Shown piece after piece: positions 23,755-34,178 of a DNA stretch of 64,000 bases. Under the pieces are notes generated by a model. That model had not been told where the DNA came from and did no database searches. It was given only the letters and a program-made list of their open reading frames with translations. Source of the DNA: Chionoecetes opilio. Lineage: Eukaryota > Arthropoda > Malacostraca > Decapoda > Majidae. Position 1 is the stretch's first letter. Each line of letters begins with the position of its first letter. The stretch lies in NCBI GenBank assembly GCA_016584305.1, contig JACEEZ010020050.1, forward strand, positions 107,501 to 171,500. Direction: 5' to 3'. The position numbers were made by a program, and so were the translations under genes.

Positions 23755-24265
23755 AATCACTAACCTAACCTAGACATATAGTCAACTGGCCAACCTAACC
23801 TAACCTAACTGTTCAGGCTATATAGTGGTATTTAATCCCTGAATTCAGAAACACGGTTAAAATAGGAACACTCGCCGACGAAAAAAATAGGAACGTCGGC
23901 GAGAATTCCTATCGGCGACAGTTCCAGGTATTGTCTAGTTACTTGGATAATGTATCCCATTAATAATACCCACCCTAAAATGGGTGGGTATTAGATTGGT
24001 AGTGGGCTTTCAAAAGTCCTAGGATTCTTACCTACATCATCGTGTAGATTTCTTCATTCTGAGTATTTTGAACCCCATTTCCCATGGTACAATTGAATAA
24101 TAATGGCGTTACATGTACGTACTACCGAAAATCTACCGTTATTTCAGCCATAAACGGTTTAATTAGGTTAAATCAGATTAGGTTAGTTTAGGTTAGAGAC
24201 GGGGTTTGGTTTAGTCGTCTAAGTTAGGTTAAATCAGACTAGGTTAGGTTAGGTTAGAGGTGGGG
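23755..24265. repeat. Degenerate TTAGG-type motifs
   Basis: Short runs of CCTAA/TTAGG (23758-23812 and 24165-24262). The second is a tandem pair of about 65 bp units (GGTTAAATCAGAYTAGGTTAG, then GGGGTTTRGTTTAG). TTAGG is the ancestral arthropod telomere unit, but these are short interstitial copies. Confidence 0.6.
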
Positions 24266-24466
24266 TTTAGTTTAGTAACATGATATCAAGAAAAAAATAA
24301 AATTATCAATATCAAGACCTATCAAGACATTATCAAGACCTTCACAAATCCCTTCAAATACCTCTAAAACGTAATTATAAAGTGGGAGAGTTACCCCCTT
24401 TAACATCCCCTTACCCCACTTAAAGTCCTAAATGACCCCCCAAAATAATACTAACCTAGCCGGTTA

Positions 24467-24839
24467 CCGGTCATTTCGCCCACACGACAATTCGCCCACA
24501 AGACATTTCGCCCACATGTAAGAGTCAATTCGCCCACATGTACGAGTCAATTCGCCGACAAGACATTTCGCCCACATGTAAGAGTCAATTTGCCCACTCT
24601 AAAGTCAATTCGCCCACACGATCCATGTCACGGAGTCATGTAACTTATATCTTCCTCAGGCAGAAATGGAATGAACCACCAGTAACCTTGGGTGAAATGA
24701 CTCCATAGTGTGGGCGAATTGACCTGTGGGCGAAATGACTCCATAGTGTGGGGGAATTGACCTGTGGGCGAAATGACTCCATATTGTGGGCGAAATGACT
24801 CCATGGTGTGGCGAAATGGCATGTGGGCGAAATGACCGG
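24467..24839. mobile_element. MITE made of CATTTCGCCCACA units
   Basis: Outer ends CCGGTCATTTCGCCCACA and TGTGGGCGAAATGACCGG are exact inverted repeats. The left half carries about eight direct units of CAWTTCGCCCACA and the right half about seven in opposite orientation, around an unrelated 60 bp centre. An array of subterminal motifs facing inward suggests transposase-binding sites. No protein. Confidence 0.7.
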
Positions 24840-25180
24840 ATACCAACCTAACCTCATTATAACCTTATCTAACCCTACCAATAACCTCCTAGTGAGACCT
24901 AAAGGCAGGAAAGAAATAGAATTTTACCAGTTCATGTTATATTGAGGTTATAAGTTTGTAGTTTGTTGTGTGGGGAGGACGCGCCAGGAAGTTATTAGTG
25001 AGCATACGTCTTCACTCTTCAGTCTTCAGATATTTCCCTAGGGGAGGCATATGATATTTGTTTACATTCTAACTGCATTATGATTGGCTAACAATCTCAA
25101 AGGTTGATGAAATCTTTCCTCTTATTGGCCAAGCGACAGTCAGCTGAGTTCCATTCCTCGTGGTCGGAACGGAACGGAAC
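24840..25180. other. No recognisable gene
   Basis: Sequence between the CATTTCGCC MITE and the right inverted end of the large element, with short TAACCT/CTAACC motifs at its start. Confidence 0.4.
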
Positions 25181-25341
25181 CAGCTTGAAGATCGCATCCT
25201 CGTGAGCTAAGAACATTCGGACGATCCTTTGAAAATACATTTTTGTAGTGTTCGTAACCCAAGATCTAAGATGGCCGCTATTAACACTCTAAGATGATCT
25301 TAGAGGCGGAAAGTTACGAACGTTCGAACATCCAGCCCCAG

Positions 25342-26211
25342 GTATACAGTGGTCTATGGTACTACATATCTACATACATACAAACACATGATTTTATTAT
25401 ACCTTCTCGCACTGTAGTTGGGTGGGTGAGTGGCATCACGGAGAGCTCTAGGTAGCGCGGTATGGTTTTGGCGCCATCGCAGTCGCCTCCACCCTGTACT
25501 CATTTTGACCCTCCCTATCCCTGAGCCACGCACCGTTACATCACCGTCACCAGCCTCAATATCGGCTCCTCTACATCCCTCCTCCCAGGTTCTCCCCAAA
25601 GCCACCACGCTTGCCATCTCGGCTAACTGTGAGCCTGTGAAGTCCTTCTCCACTTATTTTTTTATATATTTTTTTCATGTTGTTGACTGAGTTGACATTA
25701 ATATGCCCTATTCGGGTGAAAAATAAATATTATAATTATTTTTATCATTGTTATTATTATTATCATAATTATAATTTTTATTATTACTATTATTATTATT
25801 ATTATTATCATTATTATTTTTAATATTAATATTATAAATGGAGACAAACGAAGACGAAGGGAAAATTAAGTAGAATTTATTATTGCTGATCCATGAATAA
25901 CAGCTTGATATAAAAGTGATGTGCATGTAAGCACACTCAAGGATTGAGTCTTAAAAACAAAATCACCAAGCCACGAAGCGTGACAGGCCCACAACACAAC
26001 AGGGGGAGGATGGGGGGTAGGCTGCCCTTTGTGTTAATGGGCTGGGTTTTCACATCTATCTCAGGGAAATAAGGAGCACAAAGAAGGGGAAGGGTCGAAA
26101 GGGTAACTCAGCTGGTGACCACTTCTTGTCGGGTTAGAAATCACATTGGTATCGGCTTTAGCAATGGCCAACAGTCTTAATGATATCGCCCGTGTGTTCC
26201 TGACAAGCGTC
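25342..26211. other. No recognisable gene; (ATT)n tract
   Basis: It starts with GGTATACAGTGGTCTATGG, the inverse of 18057-18077. At 25698-25830, ATTCGGGTGAAAAATAAA followed by (ATT)n resembles a non-LTR retrotransposon 3' tail (compare 44190). The remainder is unassigned. Confidence 0.4.
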
Positions 26212-26445
26212 CAGGGCCAGATGCTGAGAGCGAGCTAGGGCGCCCTATCCACTAGGGCGCCTGTGGTAAGGCAAACTGCCCCCCCACCGCTATGCTCTGA
26301 CGAGAATGCCGCCTTAGTGGCACCGCTAAAGGCGCTGTAAACTAAAGGCCCGTCCACACTATGCCTCATGAGGCGCGTGCTGTCGCTGGCGGTGTTGCAA
26401 ATCGAGGTTTTCAACACCGCCAGGGTCGTGCTGAGCGAGTCCAAC
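26212..26445. mobile_element. Family G left end joined to a Harbinger-like MITE fragment
   Basis: 26212-26343 matches the left end of family G (CAGGGCCAGATGCTGAGAGC). At 26344 it switches to CTAAAGGCCCGTCCACACT, the terminus of the MITE at 62790, including the TTGCAAATCGAGGTTTTCAA palindrome near 26396. Both parts are truncated. Confidence 0.6.
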
Positions 26446-26547
26446 CGAGACCACCGAGAGACAAGGCCTGGTGGATCGCCCGTGACGTCACACCATAAGG
26501 ATACCACCCGCTCCGCTCCCCGTACAAGTTTACCTACCTAATATAAT

Positions 26548-26880
26548 GTTTATCAGTATAAAAGATATACTGTTATCTTCGGAAATGTTTGTTCTATAAT
26601 ATTATCAAATAAAAAACCGTAAAACACACAAAGAAAATGCCATTATGAGACTTTCAAGAAATATGCATTAACTTAAACTCTTCGCCATTTAATATTTTGC
26701 TCGCAAACATTTTACATGGAGAATATCAATAGAAGCGGAGTTTAATTAGCTTTTCATTGATATATTTCGTTTAGTGATAAATGAATTAGCGGCATGCATA
26801 AATTAGCGTTAACTAAATATAAAAAATCATGAAATCGGGTAATTTCCTAACTAATATATGTTTATCAGTATAAAATATAT
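26548..26880 (+). mobile_element. Family I single arm
   Basis: A diverged copy of the left arm of the fold-back element at 18408 (GTTCTATAATATTATCAAAT, AGAAATATGCAT, CTCTTCGCCATTTAA, ATAAATTAGCGTTAACTAAA). The second arm is missing. Confidence 0.7.
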
Positions 26881-27137
26881 TTATTTGTATAAAATTAATT
26901 TTCAATTTGGTTTCACACCACTGAACATTTGCATTGGTTTATATATATGAAAAGAAAATACAAAAAAAATAATAGAGTGAAGGCGCGGTGGTTTGTTAGA
27001 AAAAAGAGGAGGGAGACCCAAAGTAAAGGCGTCCTCTAGGTGTGTTTACAACTGCATAATAGTATGATCCTTCCTGAACGAGGAATGCATTCGCCTTTAC
27101 CTTGAATTTATATAAGCGCTTTTGTAATGCCACTATG
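26881..27137. other. No recognisable gene
   Basis: AT-rich spacer between the family I arm and the TTAA element. Confidence 0.4.
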
Positions 27138-27141
27138 TTAA

Positions 27142-28033
27142 AGTAATCGTCCAGACCCATTTTTTCTTTGCATAATTATGTTGAATGTTCATTCAAAATA
27201 CCTAATCCACAAAAAAATATTCATTTCCACGCCTTATTTCCCTAGAAACATGACTTTTGTAAAAAGCGCGGGAAAAACAACAGCCCCATTCCAGCCGTGG
27301 CGGGAAACTTGCTGGCGACGTCACACGAGTGAGCCTCCCAGCCCGGCCCTATAGAAATACACGGAGACTCGGAGAAAAATGTAGTACTTGGGGAATTTTG
27401 GGTGTTTCTGATATATTTTTTTTGCGATGTGGCATATACTTGCCTCCTTCATGGATACAGCAAGAAAGCTGTGCCTTTGCAGAGAGCTTAGCACCCATTT
27501 CTGAATTCTGACCTATTTGACCATGATAATGTCTGTGCAGCGCCTGGCAGTGGCGGGTGAGAGGAGCGCGGCTAGACAATGTGCTCCACACCGCGCTCCT
27601 CTCACCCGCCACTGTCAGGCGCTGCACAGACATTATCATGGTCAAATGGGTCGGAAATGGGTGCTAAGCTCTCTGCAAAGGCACAGCTTTCTTGCTGTAC
27701 CCATGAAGGATGCAAGTATATGCCATATCGCAAAAAAAAAATATCAGAAACACCCAAAATTCCCCAAGTACTACATTTTTCTCCGAGTCTCCGTGTATTT
27801 CTATAGGGCCGGGCTGGGAGGCTCACTCGTGTGACGTTGCCGAGCCGTGGTGCGTCGTCTGCTGTCCGCCAGTTGTTTTTTGAGAGCTCGGGGAATTTAC
27901 AGATTTTGAATGCGGATCATTTAAAAACGGGTGACTGGATGCAAAAAGTGACAACGTATTGTTGATATACTCGATCATGGCTATATTTTGACTGCATTAA
28001 ATCAGGAATGATGAAATGGTCTGGACGATTACT
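27142..28033. mobile_element. TTAA-flanked element P1 with giant palindrome
   Basis: TIRs AGTAATCGTCCAGACC and GGTCTGGACGATTACT, flanked by TTAA on both sides (27138-27141, 28034-28037). TTAA duplication is used by piggyBac, Kolobok and Sola3 elements; the ends do not look like piggyBac. The interior is an almost perfect inverted repeat of about 255 bp per arm (27317-27571 and 27591-27836) with a 19 bp loop. Mirror-image open frames on both strands come from this symmetry and are not genes. Its arms match elements P2-P5 at 48-52 kb. Confidence 0.8.
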
Positions 28034-28037
28034 TTAA

Positions 28038-28514
28038 GAAATTATGTTTTAAAAGCGCATGGAAAGCTCTCCAACCCATCGCTGGCCGCTTAGTTTAGTC
28101 TGCAGACATGAACATTCCCTCGGAGTTCGGCAGTAAACAAAGGGGAATTAGGAGGAGGTCGTAAACCCCACAGTGACGGAGGGAAGGAGAGATGCGCTTT
28201 GGGAGGGCGGGAGTAGGGCAGGACCACCAGGTGTTGTTCTCTGAGTATAGGTGTCATAGTGGCGACGCGAATCTGCTTCATGATTGATATAACTGATAAT
28301 GGTATCAGTGACACTGCCCTCTGCCACACACTTCTGAAATGCTCATCTCCAATTTCAAGCCAACAAGAGTCGCGGGGCAGTGTTCGTGTCAGAGACAACA
28401 GCTGGGATAGCCACCGCGCCTACAACCACCCACCCATAACCCTCTCATCACTCACTCCCTCTCACCCACTCACCTCCCGCCCACATAATACCCAAGTCTG
28501 GAAAGGTTCCCCTA
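28038..28514. other. No recognisable gene
   Basis: Mixed sequence. Opposed short frames at 28090-28398 and 28259-28540 have no recognisable motif. Confidence 0.4.
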
Positions 28515-28965
28515 CTTTACTCTTGAACACGTCAGGTTAGGTTCTGATAGGTAAATTCTTTGAAATTTTCAAAAGTCTGCTAGTGTTGTAATAACTTTGA
28601 GTGAGAATCACAATGAGGGTATTTTCGAGAAAATCCTATGGTTAGTTTCGGGGCGACAGCCAAGCGTCTTCACCCGGAAAAGGCGATCCTTTCCAAAGTT
28701 GGGTAATATGCCTCCCGCCTGCATATTCCCGTTTTCTGGAACAATATGTCGCGTTTGCTCTTGAACACGACAGGTTAGGTTACGTTAAGTCACGGTTAGG
28801 GAAGTTTGGATTATATCGAAATTTAATAGTAATTTTGTGTGGGAATCACAATGAGGGTATTTTCTAGAAAATCCCATGGTTAGTTTCTGAGCTACAGCCA
28901 AGCGTCTTCACTGGGAAACCACATACTGGCAGAGTTGGGGAAAATGCCTCCCCCCCCAGCCACAC
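28515..28965 (+). repeat. Repeat R2, tandem pair
   Basis: Two diverged units at about 28515-28735 and 28755-28965 share CTCTTGAACACG.CAGGTTAG, GAATCACAATGAGGGTATTT, ATGGTTAGTTTC and ACAGCCAAGCGTCTTCAC. Inverted copies lie at 13270-13480 and (short) 49818-49888. Confidence 0.75.
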
Positions 28966-29017
28966 CTCATCACGACTTTCGCCAGCACTCCAGCTGTCTT
29001 CCCTCCGCGCTCCGAAG

Positions 29018-29092
29018 CAGGTGAGGGGCGGGGCAAAGCGGTATATTGGCATGCCTGAGAAGGGAAGAACCGACTGTCAAGGTTTATCGAGT
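29018..29092. repeat. Flanking duplication, left copy
   Basis: About 75 bp (CAGGTGAGGGGCGGGGCAAA through GACTGTCAAGG) repeated at 30326-30401 with two or three differences. The two Helitron-like elements lie exactly between the copies. Confidence 0.85.
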
Positions 29093-29093
29093 A

Positions 29094-29690
29094 CTAGCGC
29101 AAAGCCGCTCTCCGGGCGGACTTTTTGGTTAGCTCCTGCGGAGGGCTATTGGTGGGCCTTCGGCCCACCAAACACAGACTCTCCAGATAGCCCCTTCTAG
29201 CTTTCCTGAAATCATGGATGTAGAAATGTATGTATTAACGCCAACCCATTCACATCACCCCCAACCCATTCACTCACCCATAGCCATCACCCCCACCCAT
29301 TCACTCACCCATTACCCATCACCCCCACCCATTCACTCACCCTTACTCATCACCACACACCCATTCACTCACCCATTACCCATCACCCCCCACCTATTCC
29401 CTCACCCATCACCCATCACCCCCAACCCATTACCCATCACCCCATTCATTCACTCACCCATTACCCATCAGTGGGCCATCACCCTACATTAAGGTTTCCT
29501 CAATTCTCGCAACCCACTTTTTTTCACAATTCTCGCTAATAGGCTGCTAAAAAAAAGTGATCGGATCATCTCATGTGGCAAATGTGACCCTGTCTCGACG
29601 CTCCAAACTGTGCCATATAGGATGGCCCACGGGCGCACTATCGCGACTACACACCACAACAACAGACACACGTCGCTTAATTAAACATCG
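29094..29690 (-). mobile_element. Helitron-like element H2
   Basis: Reverse orientation. The 3' end is CTAG at 29094-29097 preceded by the GCCCGGAGAGCGGC-type hairpin, followed by T on the minus strand. The minisatellite spans 29240-29490. The 5' part has the CGCGATAGTGCGCCC block and a degraded TC-type end near 29688. About 600 bp, no protein; the 29214-29492 frame is minisatellite. Confidence 0.6.
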
Positions 29691-30289
29691 CCCAAACCGC
29701 CTCCCGACTTTTCTAGTCCTGCAGGGCATTTTGGCCATCGCCACCTTTTGTCCTTGGCCCAACAGCTCGATATTCTAACTTTCCTGAACTGTGTGAGTAT
29801 GCGCCAACCCATTTCACATCACCCCCACCTTCCTCACCTTACCCTCCCCCCCTTCACTCACCCATTCCCATCACCCCACCCTCATACCATTACCATGCCC
29901 CACCCTTCACTCCCCATTACCATGCACCACACACCCATCCTCACCTACCCCTCGCCCCCACCATTCTTCACCATCACCCATCACCCACCCATACCCCACC
30001 CATTCATCACCCATCACCGCCCCATTCACTCACCCATCACCCCACCATTACCCTCACCCACCTTCGACTTACCATTACCCATCACCTACACAAGGTTTCC
30101 TCAATTCTCGCAAACCACTTTTTTCACAATGTATCGAATAGGCTGCTAAAAAAAAAGGATGATCATCTATAAGTGAGCTAAACCTTCCCTGGTCGATCGT
30201 CCAAAACTGTGCCATATAATGGGATTGGCATGGGCGGCACTATCGCGGACAACAGACACATACACAGACTACCTTTCGCTAATATTAGA
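29691..30289 (-). mobile_element. Helitron-like element H3
   Basis: Arranged head-to-tail with H2. The minus-strand 5' end is TCTAATATTAGCGAAAG at 30289 with A before it; then TCTGT-rich sequence, GTCCGCGATAGTGCCGCC, minisatellite (29800-30090) and a decayed 3' block. The 3' hairpin and CTAG are not intact. Confidence 0.55.
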
Positions 30290-30325
30290 TACAATATACT
30301 CTTTACTCTGTATACTCTATAGACC

Positions 30326-30401
30326 CAGGTGAGGGGCGGGGCAAAGCGGTATCTTGGCATGCCTGAGAAGGGAAGAACCGACTGTCAAGGTCTATAGAGT
30401 A
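30326..30401. repeat. Flanking duplication, right copy
   Basis: Pairs with 29018-29092. It is itself bracketed by two copies of TATACTCTRTATACTCTATAGA-like sequence (30295-30323 and 30408-30430), and an inverted repeat AAGGTCTATAG..CTATAGACCTT-like structure spans 30388-30440. Confidence 0.75.
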
Positions 30402-30518
30402 TATAATATACTCTGTATACTCTATAGAGTATAGACCTTGCTGAGTGTGAATCCTGAAAACACCCTCGCAGGGGAAATTACATGTGCATCCCAATGACTT
30501 ACCCCTACTCACCGGTAT

Positions 30519-30520
<2 letters not shown>

Positions 30521-30586
<66 letters not shown>
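30521..30586. repeat. (CT)n microsatellite
   Basis: About 33 uninterrupted CT units. Confidence 0.98.
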
Positions 30587-30590
<4 letters not shown>

Positions 30591-31009
30591 GCATGACTCA
30601 CGGGAGAATCCACCGCACGCTTCTCGCTACAAATGCTTGACTCACCGTCCGTGCGTCTCACCTGCCGACGCACACCTAACTTGACCTGAGTACTAATTCT
30701 GCTACCCTTACTTGAGTCACGCCACATTGTTACTTGTCACATACCTTCCATCGCCCTTTACCTACTTCCTATGCTCTTCCTCATCCTCTGCTGTCATCTG
30801 TCTCACACTGGTCTTCCTCTCCCGCCCCTTCCTTCCGGTCACACACCTGGCACCTCTCCGCCTCCCCTTGTCTCCTATAGATGGTATTCACGTGACGTCA
30901 TGATCACGTGACAAAACAATAACAAAGCGACTTTGGCCGTGGGGCTGATCGAGGTACCTGTGCAAAGAGTTTACTTTCCAGAGTAATTTTCCCCGTACCA
31001 AATACGTTT
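30587..31009. other. No recognisable gene
   Basis: Pyrimidine-rich then mixed sequence; ACGTGACGTCATGATCACGTGA near 30889 is a short compound palindrome. Confidence 0.4.
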
Positions 31010-31255
31010 ATCATTTATCAGTATAAATAATATAGTTATCTTCGGAAATGTTTGTTCTGTAAGATTATTACACAAAACACAGTATAACACACTAAATAAA
31101 TGACATTATGGGACTATGAAGAAATATGCATGAACAGGGAAATCAGTCAAACTCATCGCCATTTAAGATTTTGTGAGAAAACTTTTAACATGGAGTATAT
31201 CAAAAGAAGCGGAATTGTATTAGCTTTTTCATTGATATATTTAGTTTTCTGATGA
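31010..31255 (+). mobile_element. Family I single arm
   Basis: Diverged left arm of the fold-back family (CTTCGGAAATGTTTGTTCTG, AAGAAATATGCATGAAC, TCGCCATTTAAGATTTTGTG). It runs straight into (AT)n where the palindrome centre should be. Confidence 0.65.
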
Positions 31256-31311
31256 TATATATATACATATATATATATATTTTATATTATATATATATAT
31301 ATATTATATAT

Positions 31312-31392
<81 letters not shown>

Positions 31393-31425
31393 TATATATA
31401 ATATATATATATAATATATATATAT
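31256..31425. repeat. (AT)n microsatellite
   Basis: About 170 bp of AT with phase shifts (TATAATATA). Confidence 0.97.
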
Positions 31426-31689
31426 TGCTCCACTTATTCCTGTGTTTACATGCAGCACTTCACCATATACATGTTCTAAATGCATTTAAATGCTCTTTCG
31501 TGTTGCTGTTTTTGTTCTTAGTTTTCGGCACTTTTTTGTATTTTTTTATCTTGGACCTCTTCCTTTATTATTGTTTTGTGAGGATGCAAATTATAAGTGA
31601 CCTAAATATGTATGATAACGGGCAATTCTGTATTTCTACACATGATGTTCATGCACTTTTTTGCCTCTGTAACCGTGTGGGCACGGCTA

Positions 31690-32080
31690 TTCAAGGAGGG
31701 GCGAATGTTGTGGTGACCGTACGTAGGGTACCTGGCAACCCACATTTCTCACCCTACGGGCATGAATCAGGTCATCATCAGTCAGGTCACCACCAAAGTA
31801 ACAATAACGGTAATGTTACTTTGCTTTGGTCACCACAACACCTCTCTCAGTCCTGCTCAAAATGTCGCCACACACAGACACCTTGCGTCTGTGCGGCACC
31901 CATCAACCTTTGTCCATTGTATATTTGTATATATTTGTAAATATGTATTATCATATACACTTCCATTGTGTATATCTGTACCCAACACACTTCTCCATAA
32001 GGAAAACATTCTTATAAGGCTCCCATCCAAGTTACCTTCACCTACTACCTCTACCTCTGGTCTCTGCATGGCCTCCACCA

Positions 32081-32116
<36 letters not shown>

Positions 32117-32160
32117 CACACACACACACTTCAGAGTTAAACTGTAAAAATTTAAATGGC
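31690..32160 (+). mobile_element. Probable Gypsy 3' end: polypurine tract and LTR
   Basis: AAGGAGGGGCGAA at 31694-31706 resembles a polypurine tract directly before TGTTGTGGTGACC, a typical Gypsy LTR start. GGTCACCACAACA at 31829-31841 is its exact inverse, and a TATA-like TTGTATATATTTG follows near 31925. No second LTR or coding region was found, so the LTR extent is uncertain. A (CA)n run lies at 32082-32130. Confidence 0.45.
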
Positions 32161-32416
32161 ATGAACTTGCAGAGATAGGCACCGCAAACGAAAATCCACT
32201 TCCGCAAACGCAAATCCACAAACTTCAATCCTTAAGTTCCACAACCGCAAGCCCGCAAATTTCTTGAAGTTCACACTTCCGCAACCGCAAGTCCGCAAAT
32301 ACGCAAACCAATTATGTTATATTTTTCTGTTTATAGTGCAAAAATAGAGGTAAAACCCTTTGTGGTAGTAAATTCATATATTATTTACTAAATCACACTT
32401 ATGGCAATAATCATTG

Positions 32417-32777
<361 letters not shown>

Positions 32778-33369
32778 AAGTGCAAACTAAGGGGTAATAA
32801 TTAGTATAGGTACACTACACTTCAAGTTTTATTTATATGATATCAGTCTCAGATCCTTAACCTCATACTCCTCATTCAGAGACCTCTGGTGACAATTCCA
32901 TCTTGAGCAGGTCCATGTTCCCCTTCATGAATAGTGTAAAGTGATTTTGGTATGTCACTTTTAGGGTGAGCAGAAACAGGTAACTCTGCTTTGATAGTCG
33001 TTTATTAACTCTGGGTTAAAGGTAACAGGTAAGGTGACTCGCGGACTGGTGAGTTGCTCCTGCCGTGGTTTGGATGTGACTTGGTGACTTGAAGACTTGT
33101 GAGTTGCTAGTACGGAGGTCTGTGTCCAAGTGACTCTCCTCTACAGAAACCTCTTTATAAAGGGTCACGATACTCAAGACCTGACGCCTAATGACCTGAC
33201 GACCTGAACACCTGACGACCTGAACACCTGAGAACATTTGGCGAGGCTGAGGTCGAGTTTAAAGGATTAGCGTATTGCCTAGGGAGTGGATTAGCCAGGT
33301 GTTCCAGGACCCAACATCAAGTATACAGAACACAGAACACATAGTTGAACACCAATAATAGTACTAATA
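32778..33369. other. hAT interior, no protein recognised
   Basis: Downstream of the transposase remnant on its strand. It contains a small CCTGACGACCTGAACA-type tandem repeat near 33180-33232. Confidence 0.4.
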
Positions 33370-33700
33370 CTAATACTACAATAGCAATCTCTCAAAATTA
33401 TCGGATGTCAGACTCGCTCTCTTGGCCTTCATGATGTCCGCCCCCTGGGAGAACAGTCTCTCCACAGCCTGGGTATGGCCGTGCTGTACTTAACAAACAT
33501 ATCTACCCAGGCGGCGCGGGAAAGGGCAGGAAACATGGCCTGCTCCAGCACCTTGCTCCTCTGCTTCTCTGAACACAAACTTCCAAGCTCCTTCCCCATC
33601 TTGTTGGAGAGACGGGTAGAGTTGGTGCCCTCTGTAGCTGTGGGTCCTGGGTTCCTCAAAGTAGCCCAGGAGCGACCGTCAAATGACGATCGCCCCGACC
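33370..33700 (-). pseudogene. hAT transposase C-terminal dimerisation region
   Basis: The minus-strand frame from 33659 gives EQAMFPALSRAAW and FVKYSTAIP. After a frameshift near 33475 it continues QAVERLFSQGADIMKAKRAS, then LTSDNFERLLL, ending by 33375. The motif W..(Y)STAIP..(A)VERLFS.G..I...KRA.L corresponds to the hAT C-terminal dimerisation domain. The BED zinc finger and catalytic core are gone. The strand and position fit the surrounding hAT ends. Confidence 0.85.
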
Positions 33701-34178
33701 GTCACCACCTTTAACCTGCCCACCCTTAGACGTCCACTCCTCACGGCAACACGCTGTCATCCGCCTCACCTGTGCCTTCCTGAGGAAAACAGGTCAACCA
33801 CCACGCCTGTGATAGCATCATAGGACATCACCAGGGTTCATAGTGTCTGTTCCCCAAGGGATCCTCGCAGCCCTAAACAACACCAAGACACCAAGACAAG
33901 AAAAGTATGGCTCACTCTACCTGTCAGTTTGCGCAGCTGTGTTTTCAAGTCTTGCTACTCAACATGGCCGCGCTCCCGAAATACCCGGATGTGTGACGTC
34001 ATGAGAATACTATATATTGGGAGTTTGCGGCATGTTTGCGTTTGCGGAAGTGCTTCCGCAAACGCAAATCCGCAAACATTTACACTTCCGCAAATCCGCA
34101 AACGAATTCGGACTTCCGCAATTTGCGGAAGTTGCGGTTTGCGGAAGTGTTTGCGGAAGTGCCCACCTCTGGCATGAA

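Larger units (their letters stand above)
19316..25341. mobile_element. Large TIR element (6.0 kb) with CAGGG-type ends
   Basis: Left end CAGGGCCGGATGTTCGAACG and right end GTTCGAACATCCAGCCCCAG are inverted. Similarity continues inward through GTTCGTAAC and CTCTAAGATCATCTT for about 70 bp and more weakly beyond. CAGGG ends suggest hAT-type or a related superfamily. No 8 bp target duplication is visible (CGCAGTTC / GTATACAG). The interior holds the minus-strand pseudogene at 20030-21885, microsatellites, a MITE (22531), a satellite (23144) and another MITE (24467). Whether all 6 kb moved as one unit is an inference. Confidence 0.45.

Noticed and set aside
19316..25341. Endogenous virus
   Set aside because: No capsid, polymerase or other viral motif; the only coding match is to an uncharacterised invertebrate cellular or transposon-linked family.
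27329..27826. Matching 60-75 residue frames on opposite strands suggesting a gene pair
   Set aside because: They are mirror images produced by the palindrome in element P1.
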